Shown in pieces: positions 52,903-60,739 of a DNA stretch of 64,000 nucleotides. This DNA comes from Nocardia jiangxiensis NBRC 101359 (GTDB lineage Bacteria; Actinomycetota; Actinomycetes; Mycobacteriales; Mycobacteriaceae). The position numbers were made by a program, and so were the translations under genes. Below the pieces are notes generated by a model that was not told where the DNA came from, searched no databases, and saw nothing but the letters and a program-made list of their open reading frames with translations. Numbering within the stretch: position 1 is the first letter of the stretch; every line of letters begins with the position of its first letter. The DNA lies in contig NZ_BAGB01000068.1 in assembly GCF_000308615.1 (NCBI RefSeq), positions 1 to 64,000 on the forward strand. The letters are read 5' to 3'.

Positions 52903-53697
52903 ATGAGCAACGATGTGACGAACGTTCCGGACGCGTCGCGATTGCGTCCGCGCCGCGGCGAATACGGCCTGGACGGCGACTACGGGACGGTGTCCGCGCG
53001 CGGACAGGCGATCATCGCCGCGGCGATCCTGACCGTCCTGATCGCGCTGACGGTGTATTTCGCGGTGACCGGAGTCGTGGTCGGCGCGGTGATACCCGCG
53101 GTGTGCGCCCTGGGGCTCGTGCTGTTCGTGGGCTCGTTCCTGCGGACCACGAAGGTCGGGAAATACGAAGTGTGGGAACGGATTCTGACCGGTCTGCGGC
53201 TGCGCGGGAACGAGCGGCTGCTGGAGCTGGGCTGCGGCCGCGGCGCGATCCTGTGCATGGCCGCCGAACTCCTGCCCGGCGGACGTGCGGTCGGCATCGA
53301 TATCTGGCAGGCGGACCAGACCGGCAACAGTCCCGAATCCGCCCGGCGCAACGCCGAACTCGAGGGCGTGGGCGGCCGGGTCGAGCTGGTGACCGGCGAT
53401 ATGACCCGGATGCCGTTCTCCGACAACGAGTTCGACCTGATCATCAGCAACGTCGCGATCCACAACATCCCCGACGCCACGGGCCGTCGCACCGCCATCG
53501 ACGAGGCGTTCCGCGTGCTGCGGCCCGGGGGACGGCTGGTCGTCGCGGATCTGGCGTTCACGAACCGCTATCGGGCGCGACTGAGTGAGCTCGGCATGGT
53601 CGATCTGGAACTGCGCAACCTCGGCTGGCGGATGTGGTGGGGCACCCCGCTGCTGCCGACCCGGCTGCTGACCGGGACCAAACCGTCGGGAAGTTAG
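52903..53697 (+). CDS. Membrane-anchored class I SAM-dependent methyltransferase
   Basis: 264 residues. Two N-terminal membrane helices (IIAAAILTVLIALTVYFAVTG and AVCALGLVLFVGSFL), then a Rossmann methyltransferase: LLELGCGRGAILCMAAELLPGGRAVGIDIW, NEFDLIISNVAIHNIP, FRVLRPGGRLVVADLAF. Substrate unknown, probably membrane associated. Its last four bases overlap the stop of the convergent holin-like gene. Confidence 0.9.
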   Translation: MSNDVTNVPDASRLRPRRGEYGLDGDYGTVSARGQAIIAAAILTVLIALTVYFAVTGVVVGAVIPAVCALGLVLFVGSFLRTTKVGKYEVWERILTGLRLRGNERLLELGCGRGAILCMAAELLPGGRAVGIDIWQADQTGNSPESARRNAELEGVGGRVELVTGDMTRMPFSDNEFDLIISNVAIHNIPDATGRRTAIDEAFRVLRPGGRLVVADLAFTNRYRARLSELGMVDLELRNLGWRMWWGTPLLPTRLLTGTKPSGS

Positions 53698-54083
53698 TCC
53701 CGGCCGCCCTCGGGCACGAAGATACCCAGCACCCAGTTGACCACCGTGATGATGATCGCTCCGGCCACCGCCGCGAAGACGCCGTGCACACGCAGGCCGT
53801 ACTCGGTGGTGGCGGTGATCGCGGCGGTCAGCCACAGCATCAGGGCGTTGATGACCAGCAGGAACAGGCCCAGGGTGACGATCACCAGCGGCAGGGACAG
53901 CAGTTTGACGATCGGCTTGACCAGCGCGTTCACCAATCCGAAGATGACCGCGACGATCAACACCACGATCACCTTGCCGCTGGTGCCGTGCTCGGCGGGG
54001 CTGATCAGCTCGATATTGCTGACCAGGGCGGACGCGAGCCAGATCGCGACGGCATTGATGATCAGGCGTAGCAAGAGGGCCAT
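53694..54083 (-). CDS. Phage holin-like family membrane protein (four helices)
   Basis: 129 residues with four hydrophobic helices. FGLVNALVKPIVKLLSLPLVIVTLGLFLLVINALMLWLTA is characteristic of the widespread bacterial family annotated as mycobacterial four-TMS holin-like. Chromosomal copies are common and do not indicate a prophage. Function unknown. Confidence 0.88.
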   Translation of the reverse strand: MALLLRLIINAVAIWLASALVSNIELISPAEHGTSGKVIVVLIVAVIFGLVNALVKPIVKLLSLPLVIVTLGLFLLVINALMLWLTAAITATTEYGLRVHGVFAAVAGAIIITVVNWVLGIFVPEGGRD

Positions 54084-54147
54084 GGCGCCATGCTAACCGG
54101 CACGACGCCCGGCCACCGGGTACGCGAATCAATCGGCCTCCACCGCC

Positions 54148-54738
54148 TCAGGCGGCCCGGTCCAGCAGATCGTGCACCGCGCGGCGAATCCCCTCGACGC
54201 CCTCGTCGCCGCCGAGCAATTCGACGGTGCGCGGGGTGGGCGCGCGCAGCACACCGAGCAGAACGTGCGCGGCCTCGATTCGATTGTCGCTGCGCGTAAT
54301 TGCCTCCCGAAGTGACAATTCGAGCACCTTCTTCGCCGCCTTGGTGAACGGGATGTGCCCGAAATTCGTCCCACCATTCCCGCCGAAACCGAAACGCCCG
54401 CGCGGCTTTTCCGGTGCCGCCGCGCGATCGAGCGCATCCGCGCCGAAGGTCGCGTCCAGACTTTCGCGAACGGCGTCGAGATCTATGCCGATGGATCGCA
54501 GTGCGGCAGCGTCCTCTTCGCCCAGCGGCTCGGCGGAACGCTTGCGAGACAGCGATTCCCGGATCGTTGCTGCGGTAATTCCACCACTCGCCAATACTTT
54601 CCGAATTCCGTCGTCGGGCCCGGCGGCCAGTCCCAACAGCAGATGTTCGACGTCGATGTTCGGCGCGCCCAGCATGCGCGCCTCCTCCTGCGCCATCACG
54701 ACCGCATACCGCGCCGCCTTGGTGAACCTCTCGAACAT
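54148..54738 (-). CDS. Clp N-terminal-domain protein
   Basis: 196 residues. Two Clp repeat (R/N) domains: MFERFTKAARYAVVMAQEEARMLGAPNIDVEHLLLGLAAG and IPFTKAAKKVLELSLREAITRSDNRIEAAHVLLGVLR, separated by a Gly-rich linker. There is no AAA+ ATPase. Probably a stand-alone adaptor or sensor of damaged proteins. Its ATG overlaps the HTH gene stop (TGATG), so the two are translated together. Confidence 0.88.
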   Translation of the reverse strand: MFERFTKAARYAVVMAQEEARMLGAPNIDVEHLLLGLAAGPDDGIRKVLASGGITAATIRESLSRKRSAEPLGEEDAAALRSIGIDLDAVRESLDATFGADALDRAAAPEKPRGRFGFGGNGGTNFGHIPFTKAAKKVLELSLREAITRSDNRIEAAHVLLGVLRAPTPRTVELLGGDEGVEGIRRAVHDLLDRAA

Positions 54739-54959
54739 CAGCCGATCCCGCCTCTCCGGTTGTACTTCTGATGGACCGCCTGCCGGCTGACCTCGAGCGC
54801 CTCCGCGATCGCCTGCCAGGACCACCCCTGGGAGCGGGCATTACCCACCTGGATCGCCTCGAGCCGCTCGAGCAACCGCCGTAAGGCCAGCACCGCACGC
54901 AGGCCGACCGTGGGGTCGGGACTGCCGGCGGCGGCCGCCAGGGTTGTCGCTTCACTCAT
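54738..54959 (-). CDS. Small helix-turn-helix protein, partner of the Clp-N protein
   Basis: 73 residues, MSEATTLAAAAGSPDPTVGLRAVLALRRLLERLEAIQVGNARSQGWSWQAIAEALEVSRQAVHQKYNRR. Simple HTH at the C-terminus. Start ATG 54959 lies within two bases of the predicted transcript start, so the mRNA may be leaderless. It probably binds the two identical dyads in its own promoter. Confidence 0.85.
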   Translation of the reverse strand: MSEATTLAAAAGSPDPTVGLRAVLALRRLLERLEAIQVGNARSQGWSWQAIAEALEVSRQAVHQKYNRRGGIG

Positions 54960-54963
54960 AGAC

Positions 54964-55006
54964 GTCAATTTACGTTGACACTCGGCGCGCGTCAACGAAA
55001 ATTGAC
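54964..55006 (-). promoter_or_regulatory. Promoter with paired dyad operators for the HTH/Clp-N operon
   Basis: On the minus strand TTGACG (54990-54995), 17 bases, TAAATT (54967-54972) is a near-consensus promoter. Two copies of GTCAA-n6-TTGAC (54964-54979 and 54991-55006), 27 bases apart, cover the -10 and the -35 respectively. Predicted transcription begins at about 54960, directly at the ATG. Confidence 0.7.
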
Positions 55007-55075
55007 ATCACAAGGAAGTCGTTCACCAGGAGCGAATACGAAGAGAGTGCGGCGCTCGGACGCCGCGTTCGGGCG

Positions 55076-55408
55076 CTACTCGCCGCGCATGCGGGCGCGC
55101 AGCTGCGCCTTGTCGGTGCGACGTCGCTCGTCGACCGCGGCGATGTCCTGATTCACCCGGGAGCGCAGCCGCTTGAACAACAGCAACGACAGCGGCATGG
55201 CGACGATCAGGGCGAACAGCAGCGCAACGATCACCGGAATATCGACCTTCACCACGTGCGCGACCAGCACGATGACGGCGGCGATGATCGCGACCAGCGC
55301 CAACCGGGCCACGGTGTACAGCGCCAGATTGCGCGCCAGCCGCCGCCCCGGCGAACCGGAGACTCCACCGGCAGGCGCGTCGTCCGGACGGGATGCTGCA
55401 TCACTCAC
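55076..55408 (-). CDS. DUF4229 family membrane protein
   Basis: 110 residues from GTG 55408. Two adjacent membrane helices (LALYTVARLALVAIIAAVIVLVAHVV and IPVIVALLFALIVAMPLSLLLF), then a basic cytoplasmic tail (KRLRSRVNQDIAAVDERRRTDKAQLRARMRGE). Belongs to an actinobacterial family of unknown function found near the ccs and men genes. The upstream in-frame extension to 55462 is less likely. Confidence 0.82.
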   Translation of the reverse strand: MSDAASRPDDAPAGGVSGSPGRRLARNLALYTVARLALVAIIAAVIVLVAHVVKVDIPVIVALLFALIVAMPLSLLLFKRLRSRVNQDIAAVDERRRTDKAQLRARMRGE

Positions 55409-55643
55409 ATGCACCAGCCTAGGCGACGCGCCCGAATGCCCTCGATCGGCCACGGACCACACCGCATCGATCGCTGAAGATTCGCCAGAAGAGTGAAACG
55501 TTCCAAATCACCAAGCCGTACGCTTATCCGATTTGTCTATTACTTCCCCTTTACCAACGTTAGATCATTCGAGTACGTGGGGGGTCCGGTGCAACGATGT
55601 CGCTATCTGATGAGGGAACTGTCGATTACGGAAAGGTTTGCGA

Positions 55644-55877
55644 ATGACTGCGATCACCGCGGCGAGCCGCACGTTTGGTTCCGTCAACGGCCAGGAGGCC
55701 CTCCTGACCCCAGGCCAAGTTGCGGCGTTGTTCCATGTTGATCCGAAGACGGTCACCCGTTGGGCACATGCCGGGCGACTGGGCTCACTGCGCACGCCGG
55801 GTGGCCACCGGCGCTTTCGCGAGACCGAGGTGATGCAGTTGCTGCGGTCCCTGACCACCGAGGCGACCCGGGTATAA
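55644..55877 (+). CDS. bldC: BldC-family MerR-like DNA-binding protein
   Basis: 77 residues: LLTPGQVAALFHVDPKTVTRWAHAGRLGSLRTPGGHRRFRETEVMQLL, the single MerR-type HTH of BldC, which in Streptomyces controls the timing of development by cooperative binding to direct repeats. ATG at 55644 is preceded by GGAAAGG. The ~180 bases upstream are markedly AT-rich for this genome. Confidence 0.92.
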   Translation: MTAITAASRTFGSVNGQEALLTPGQVAALFHVDPKTVTRWAHAGRLGSLRTPGGHRRFRETEVMQLLRSLTTEATRV

Positions 55878-55946
55878 CCTCTTTTCGACGTCCACGGTGC
55901 CGCAGGTACGTCCACGGGATTACCCTCGATAGAGGAGGTGAGCGAC

Positions 55947-56150
55947 GTGACGTACCTGTTGGCACTCATCGCTGTGGTGGCTGTTGCGGTGCTGTGCTGG
56001 AAGGCGTTCGGACCGCAGCGAGCGAACCGTATCGGTGCCGGCCATACGGTTTCCCGACGCAAACGCGTCATCGGCCCTGATGACGACCCAGAATTCCTCT
56101 GGCGCATCTCACACAAGGGCCACGACGGCGACCCCGGTTCGGGCGAGTAG
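55947..56150 (+). CDS. Small single-helix membrane protein downstream of bldC
   Basis: 67 residues. One N-terminal helix (YLLALIAVVAVAVLCWKAF) then a basic and acidic tail with KRVIGPDDDPEFLWRISHKGHDGD. GTG at 55947 is chosen because a near-perfect AGGAGGTGA lies five bases upstream; GTG at 55938 overlaps that site. 69 bases after bldC. Family function unknown. Confidence 0.78.
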   Translation: MTYLLALIAVVAVAVLCWKAFGPQRANRIGAGHTVSRRKRVIGPDDDPEFLWRISHKGHDGDPGSGE

Positions 56151-56226
56151 CCCTCGCCCGGCCGCATACTTTCCGAGCGTCTCTCGCTGGGGCGTCTCAG
56201 TCCAAGGCAACGCTGTGCCGGGGTAG

Positions 56227-57108
56227 CTACACCCCGATCAGGTCGTATGCCTCCAGAGCGGCGTGCCTCGCCGCATCACTCGCCGCGAGCAGCGGCAACC
56301 GCACCGCCGCACTCGGGATCCTGCCCTGTGCCGCCAGAACCGCTTTGAGCACACCGGGATTCGGCTCGGCGAACAATGCCGAAGCCAGGGGTGCGAGCCG
56401 ATTGCCCAGTTCACGGGCCCGCTCGAGCGATCCCGCGCGCCAGGCCGCAATCAGTGCCGCATAACCCGCCGGGGCCACATTTCCGCAGGCCAGGATGGCG
56501 CCCCGCGCGCCCAGAGCCAGCAGCGGCGCGGCGAACAGATCGTCGCCCGAGAGCACCGCAACCTCCCCGCGTACCCGGCTGAGGAATCCGATCGTGGCCT
56601 CGTCGATGCCGCCGACCGCCTGTTTTAATCCCACGACGTTCGGCAATTCCGCCAGCCTGCACAGCGTTTGCGCGCCGAGCGGGCGGCCGGTGCGCTGCGG
56701 AACGTTGTAGACCAGCACGGGAACCGGTGCGGCCGCGGCGATTCGACGGAAATGTTCCACCACACCGTCTTCCGAGGGGCGGGTGTAATACGGGACCACG
56801 ACCAGCGCGGCCGAGACCTCGGGAGGGAGCGCGGCAAGCGAGTCCGCGGAATCCTCGGTCGAATTCGATCCCGCTCCAGCGATGAGCGGGACGCCGCGAG
56901 TCCGGCACACCGTCGCGCAGATCTGCAGAACTCTGTGACGTTCGACACTCGTGAGCGTCGCAGGCTCGCCTGTCGTGCCCAATGCGACGATTCCGGCCGC
57001 GCCTTCGTCGAGGATGTGATGGGCGAGGCCCTCCAATGCGTCGTCGGCGAGTTCGCCCGCGGCGGTGAAGGGAGTGATCAGCGGAACGAACAGGCCGGTG
57101 AGTTTCAT
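56227..57108 (-). CDS. Dihydrodipicolinate synthase family protein (DapA-like)
   Basis: 293 residues, TIM-barrel Schiff-base aldolase. GTTGEPATL with T45 and T46, Tyr134 in LVYNVPQRTGR with R139, and Schiff-base Lys162 in NVVGLKQAVGGIDE. All catalytic residues of DapA/NanA enzymes are present, but the pairing with a divergent LysR gene and lack of lysine genes suggests a catabolic aldolase/lyase as an alternative. The exact substrate is not deducible. Confidence 0.88.
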   Translation of the reverse strand: MKLTGLFVPLITPFTAAGELADDALEGLAHHILDEGAAGIVALGTTGEPATLTSVERHRVLQICATVCRTRGVPLIAGAGSNSTEDSADSLAALPPEVSAALVVVPYYTRPSEDGVVEHFRRIAAAAPVPVLVYNVPQRTGRPLGAQTLCRLAELPNVVGLKQAVGGIDEATIGFLSRVRGEVAVLSGDDLFAAPLLALGARGAILACGNVAPAGYAALIAAWRAGSLERARELGNRLAPLASALFAEPNPGVLKAVLAAQGRIPSAAVRLPLLAASDAARHAALEAYDLIGV

Positions 57109-57134
57109 GAGCCCAGCCTGACGGAATCAATACA

Positions 57135-57169
57135 TTACGTCTATTACGCATTTCTTGCGGCGAACGTAA
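57135..57169. promoter_or_regulatory. Inverted repeat in the dapA-like/lysR divergent promoter
   Basis: TTACGT (57135-57140) and ACGTAA (57164-57169) flank 23 bases in the 70-base spacer, with a second ATTACG direct repeat at 57143-57148. Typical location for a LysR-type regulator site; the match to T-n11-A is not strict. Confidence 0.35.
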
Positions 57170-57178
57170 GCTGAACTG

Positions 57179-58096
57179 ATGCTCGACGTGCGAAGACTGC
57201 GATTGTTGCGCGAGTTGGCCCGGCGCGGCACCATCGCCGGGGTGGCCGAGGCGCTGTCCTACACCCCGTCGGCGGTCTCCCAGCAGTTGTCCGCGCTGGA
57301 ACGTCAGGCCGGGGTGCCGCTGCTCGAACGCACCGGCCGCAGTGTGGCTCTCACGCCCGCCGCGCTACGTCTGGTCGAACACGCCGACACCGTGCTCGCG
57401 GTCCTGGAACAGGCCGCCGCCGAACTGGCCACGGCCCGAACCGAACTCACCGGTACGCTTCGCATCGGCGCGTTCCCGAGCGCGGTCCACGCGATCCTGT
57501 CTCCCGCCCTGGTCACCCTCAGCCGTGAACATCCCGGCCTGGAGTTGTCGATCACCGAACTGGATCCGGCCCGCGCCCCCTCGGCCCTGCACGCGGAGAG
57601 CCTGGACATCGCGCTGGTCCAGGAATACGACTACGTCCCCCGCGATCCCGAAATCGGTTTGGACACCGAGGAATTCCTCACCGAAACCGTCTATCTGGCC
57701 GCACCGAACGCGGAACCGCTGACCGCGCATCGCAATTCGCCCTGGATCGCCGGAACCCCCGGCACGCTGTGCAACACCATGACCCAACGTGCCTGCCAGG
57801 CATCAGGTTTCACTCCCCACATCCGCCACCACGCCGACGATTTCGGCACCGTCCTGGCCTTGGTCGCCGCCGGGCAGGGTGTCGCCTTCGTCCCCGAACT
57901 CGGCGTCCAGACCATCCCGCCGACCGTCCACCTCACCCCGCTACCCACCCGCCGCCGCACCCACCTCGCCTACCGCCGAGGCCACCGCGACCACCCCGTA
58001 ATCGCCGCCGCGCGCGCCGCTCTGCATTCCGCCGCCAGAAGTCTGAACACCATCGCAGCCATGCCACCCGGCCTGAACCATCCGGTCCGGAAGTGA
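57179..58096 (+). CDS. LysR family transcriptional regulator
   Basis: 305 residues. N-terminal HTH (LRLLRELARRGTIAGVAEALSYTPSAVSQQLSALERQAGVPLLERTGRSVALTPAA), then the substrate-binding domain (LRIGAFPSAVHAILSPALV, GQGVAFVPELGVQ). Divergent from the DapA-like gene, which it presumably controls. Confidence 0.92.
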   Translation: MLDVRRLRLLRELARRGTIAGVAEALSYTPSAVSQQLSALERQAGVPLLERTGRSVALTPAALRLVEHADTVLAVLEQAAAELATARTELTGTLRIGAFPSAVHAILSPALVTLSREHPGLELSITELDPARAPSALHAESLDIALVQEYDYVPRDPEIGLDTEEFLTETVYLAAPNAEPLTAHRNSPWIAGTPGTLCNTMTQRACQASGFTPHIRHHADDFGTVLALVAAGQGVAFVPELGVQTIPPTVHLTPLPTRRRTHLAYRRGHRDHPVIAAARAALHSAARSLNTIAAMPPGLNHPVRK

Positions 58097-58135
58097 CCGG
58101 ATGGCCAAGTCACACTGACCCGATTCGCTCGCCGA

Positions 58136-58768
58136 TCACGCAGCGTCGATCAATTCCCGGAGCTCGCCGATGTCCCAAAGCCCTCGAACCCCCGGTAGCC
58201 CGCCGAGGTAGGTATGAATCCGCTCGGCCGTCCACCCGTGCGATTCCCGCAGCCCGTCGGCCAACATCTTCAGATATCGCGGTGCGGGACGGCGCAATTC
58301 GACGCTCGCCGGATCCCAAGACGCGGTACAGGTCAGCATCGGATATCCAGCACGCTCCCCGAGATATACGACGGTCTCGTACCGCCCCTCCCCCAATCGA
58401 ACAGCCCCGTCACGCACCACGGCATCCAGATCGATCCGCATCGCCCCAGGTTCCCGATACATCTCCTGCGCAACAAGATCCTCGAACTGCTCGAGCGTGA
58501 ACAAATACCCCCGAGCCGCAACCTCCCGCGGCCAATCCTGCATCCCCCGAACCGAATAGAACGCAATCCCACCCGTCCACACCGGACTCTCCCACGCGAA
58601 ATACACCGCCCCCGGCACCATCAACCCCCGGGTATCCCGAGGTGCCGTCCGATCCCGAAACCCCGGATAAGTCCGCGCACCCCCCACCGGCCGCCCACCC
58701 TCCCGATAACAATCGAACCGCGCCGGTAACAAATTCGACCCATACGCCGCATACCAAACCAACGTCAC
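58136..58768 (-). CDS. GGCT-like (gamma-glutamylcyclotransferase fold) protein
   Basis: 210 residues from GTG 58768 (VTLVWYAAYGSNLLPARFDCYREGG). YGSNL at the first strand is the signature loop of the GGCT fold; GAVYFAWESPVWTGGIAFYSVRG follows. Proteins of this actinobacterial group are sometimes labelled histone deacetylase without support. GGAG precedes the start. Reaction unknown. Confidence 0.75.
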   Translation of the reverse strand: MTLVWYAAYGSNLLPARFDCYREGGRPVGGARTYPGFRDRTAPRDTRGLMVPGAVYFAWESPVWTGGIAFYSVRGMQDWPREVAARGYLFTLEQFEDLVAQEMYREPGAMRIDLDAVVRDGAVRLGEGRYETVVYLGERAGYPMLTCTASWDPASVELRRPAPRYLKMLADGLRESHGWTAERIHTYLGGLPGVRGLWDIGELRELIDAA

Positions 58769-58855
58769 GTCAGCTCCACATCCGTTCCGGTGCTCGCCCC
58801 GCCGAACATTCGATGAAAACGCAACTGCGCGTTCGCTTCCGACAAGCACCTCGGC

Positions 58856-59322
58856 TCATTGCGGCAAGCTGAGCCGGGGATGATCGAGCGGTGCACGCCA
58901 CGCCGCTTCCCATGGAAACTGCTCGCGCGCTGCGCCTCCCGACCTAGGCTCATGCGGCTCGTCCTGCGAAAGGACCGTCACACCCCACTGCCAGAGATTG
59001 CGGATGGCTTCGCCGATAGGCGGAAAACTCATCAGAGCCCGATTCGCGAACGGCACGGCCACGACCGGAAGCCTCAGCCCGAGACCTTCGATCAGCAACC
59101 CGAGCGGCAAGGTATCGGATATTCCGGCAGCCCATTTCGCGAGCGAGTTGGAGGTGATCGGCGCGACGATGATGCCGTCGGCCAGCCGGCGAGCTGATCA
59201 CACATATTTCCCACCCATCGGCCTGAGCCAAGTCCACCAGCGCGCCGTCAGCGCAGGGCATCGGCGCAGTCACAGCGATGCACCCAACCAGGACGCGAAC
59301 CCGAGCAAACTGAGCTGAAAGA
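58856..59322 (-). pseudogene. Decayed flavoprotein gene (internal deletion and frameshift)
   Basis: The 5' part reads VDLAQADGWEICVISSP; the frame then changes near 59190 to LADGIIVAPITSNSLAKWAAGISDTLPLGLLIEGLGLRLPVVAVPFANRALMSFP. Both halves match the HFCD-type flavoprotein family, but about 35 residues expected between them (the PVR...LPxAD stretch) are missing. A deletion not divisible by three explains both lesions. The start cannot be fixed. It follows the SH3-like gene on the same strand. Confidence 0.72.
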
Positions 59323-59346
59323 TCACCGAGTCTCCCGAAGCACTGC

Positions 59347-59532
59347 CTAAGCAGGCGCAAGCTCGCTTTCTCGGTACAGTCCGGCTACCGGCTCGTCGGT
59401 GCCGTCGATGTCGAGCGCGACATGAATGCGACCACCGTCCACGCTGGTCACGGTACCCTCGACGATGCGGTGGCCGAACGGTACACGGACGCGATCGCCC
59501 GGCCGCAACGTGTGGCGCTGTTTCTTGCGCAT
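59347..59532 (-). CDS. Small SH3/KOW-like protein, partner of the HEPN gene
   Basis: 61 residues, MRKKQRHTLRPGDRVRVPFGHRIVEGTVTSVDGGRIHVALDIDGTDEPVAGLYRESELAPA. The alternating strands around GDRVRVPFG and VEGTVTSVDGGRIHVAL look like a small beta-barrel (SH3/KOW) that could bind RNA or protein. GGAAGGTG precedes the ATG, and it starts 15 bases after the HEPN stop, so the two are an operon. Confidence 0.75.
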   Translation of the reverse strand: MRKKQRHTLRPGDRVRVPFGHRIVEGTVTSVDGGRIHVALDIDGTDEPVAGLYRESELAPA

Positions 59533-59547
59533 CGTTCACCCACCTTC

Positions 59548-60153
59548 CTACAGCGTTTCCCATCCGGCATCGGCCGTGCTCTGCAAGTATGCCTCGACTG
59601 CTCTATCCAGGCCAGATGCAGCACCATCGAGAGATCGTCGCCACTTTCGGAACGTGGCCAGGTTGAGCGGCTGTTTCTGCTTGACCACGGCCAGCTTGGC
59701 ATCATCACTGTGGGCTACCGCGTTGCGAACCTCGTTCAAGTCCGTCATGGTTTCGCGCCACTTCGCTCCTCGAGACGTATACGCCGCATGAATATCGGGC
59801 CAGAACGTCATGCCCAATATCGCGAAGTCGTTACCGAGAGTCCCTGGATGCGCATTCCCTTTGTCGAGATTTCTATTGCGCACCAGCGCGTTTCGGATGA
59901 CAGACATCCGTGGATCGTTGCCCAGGTCCAGACTGCTGACCAGAACAAAGGCCGCGTCGTCATGGAGGTTCCGACAGAAACCCTGAAACTCGGCGGCGAG
60001 GCGGACGAACAACGCAAGGTTGAGATGTTCGGTTGCGTATTGGCGGCCGCGCCGCTCACCCGTGACATGCCCATGAATCGCTTCGAGGCTGTCGAGAGCC
60101 TCGCAGCGACGAGTTTTCCAGACCTCCAGGGCATTTGAGTTGGCACGAGGCAC
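59548..60153 (-). CDS. HEPN-type protein with R-x4-H motif
   Basis: 201 residues, mainly alpha-helical. EVRNAVAHSD carries R143 and H148 in the R-x4-H arrangement of HEPN ribonucleases, at the end of a helix after a long variable region (ALFVRLAAEFQGFCRNLHDDAAF). It starts at GTG 60153. The gene is followed in an operon by a 61-residue SH3-like protein and a flavoprotein remnant. HEPN proteins serve in toxin-antitoxin, abortive-infection and RNA-processing systems; which one applies is unknown. The motif is seen directly; the fold is inferred. Confidence 0.7.
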   Translation of the reverse strand: MPRANSNALEVWKTRRCEALDSLEAIHGHVTGERRGRQYATEHLNLALFVRLAAEFQGFCRNLHDDAAFVLVSSLDLGNDPRMSVIRNALVRNRNLDKGNAHPGTLGNDFAILGMTFWPDIHAAYTSRGAKWRETMTDLNEVRNAVAHSDDAKLAVVKQKQPLNLATFRKWRRSLDGAASGLDRAVEAYLQSTADAGWETL

Positions 60154-60317
60154 GCGAAGACTCTATGACCGTTCCTCAGGTCGGGTCTAATTTGTCCGCC
60201 GTTGCAACTCGAACAGTAATCAGACGGATCGACGTCTACTGCCGATTCACACAACAACGAGTCGAATTGCACCGGCAAATGGCCTATTGGACGAATGAAT
60301 CCACAGGTCAGCCCCTA
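60154..60317. other. Spacer upstream of the HEPN gene
   Basis: 164 bases between the HEPN start and the ccsA fragment. It is AT-richer than its surroundings and must contain the HEPN promoter. I see no clear box or coding signal. Confidence 0.4.
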
Positions 60318-60443
60318 TCAGCTCAGCCCGGCGTATGAGTGCAGACTGCTCACCACGATGTTGATAGTGAACATGTTGAACAGCATCGCGACGAAACCCG
60401 CGAGGTTGATCCAGGCGACTTTGGTTTCGCGCCAACCCGAAGT
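60318..60443 (-). repeat. Partial duplicate of the ccsA 3' end
   Basis: 126 bases aligning without gaps to 61294-61419, the 3' terminus of ccsA including the stop codon, with 11 mismatches (about 91% identity). Translated, it gives TSGWRETKVAWINLAGFVAM and a C-terminal HSYAGLS against the ccsA end HSYAGLN. Upstream of 60443 the similarity stops abruptly. It is a gene fragment, not a functional gene. Confidence 0.92.
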
Positions 60444-60739
60444 CGATATCGTCATTACGCCCGCACCGAACCATCTGAACGCGATCACACTCAACGCGAT
60501 CATGTCCGTGGTCAACGTCGAAACCGTCTGCCCCCGACTCACTTTCGCCCGCTGGGCAATTCCGTCAGGCCACATCGGGTGACGACCTACTGGGTGCATC
60601 TCGTCCCGAACCGATTCATGACCGTACGCAAGCCCTCGGCCTGCTGCTCGCGACCGGCATACCACTGGCGGTATTCCTGGCCGCAGTGTTCTGGCCCGAA
60701 CCGAAAAGCCCACCGCGACCACGACGAAGGCTCCGCAGA
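60444..60739. other. Non-coding or decayed stretch between ccsA fragment and GNAT gene
   Basis: About 296 bases. On the plus strand one frame reads ALGLLLATGIPLAVFLAAVFWPEP (around 60639-60709), which looks like a membrane segment, but there is no good start and the frame then runs antisense to the acetyltransferase. It may be the remnant of a small membrane-protein gene. Confidence 0.35.

Noticed and set aside
53694..54083. Holin-like gene as sign of a prophage
   Set aside because: No other phage genes are nearby, and this holin-like family is a common chromosomal gene in actinobacteria.
58136..58768. Histone deacetylase
   Set aside because: The YGSNL loop and length fit the GGCT fold; no deacetylase zinc-site motif is present.
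59347..60153. Calling the HEPN/SH3-like pair an established toxin-antitoxin system
   Set aside because: The small gene follows rather than precedes the HEPN gene and does not match a known antitoxin; the pair is listed only as a candidate.
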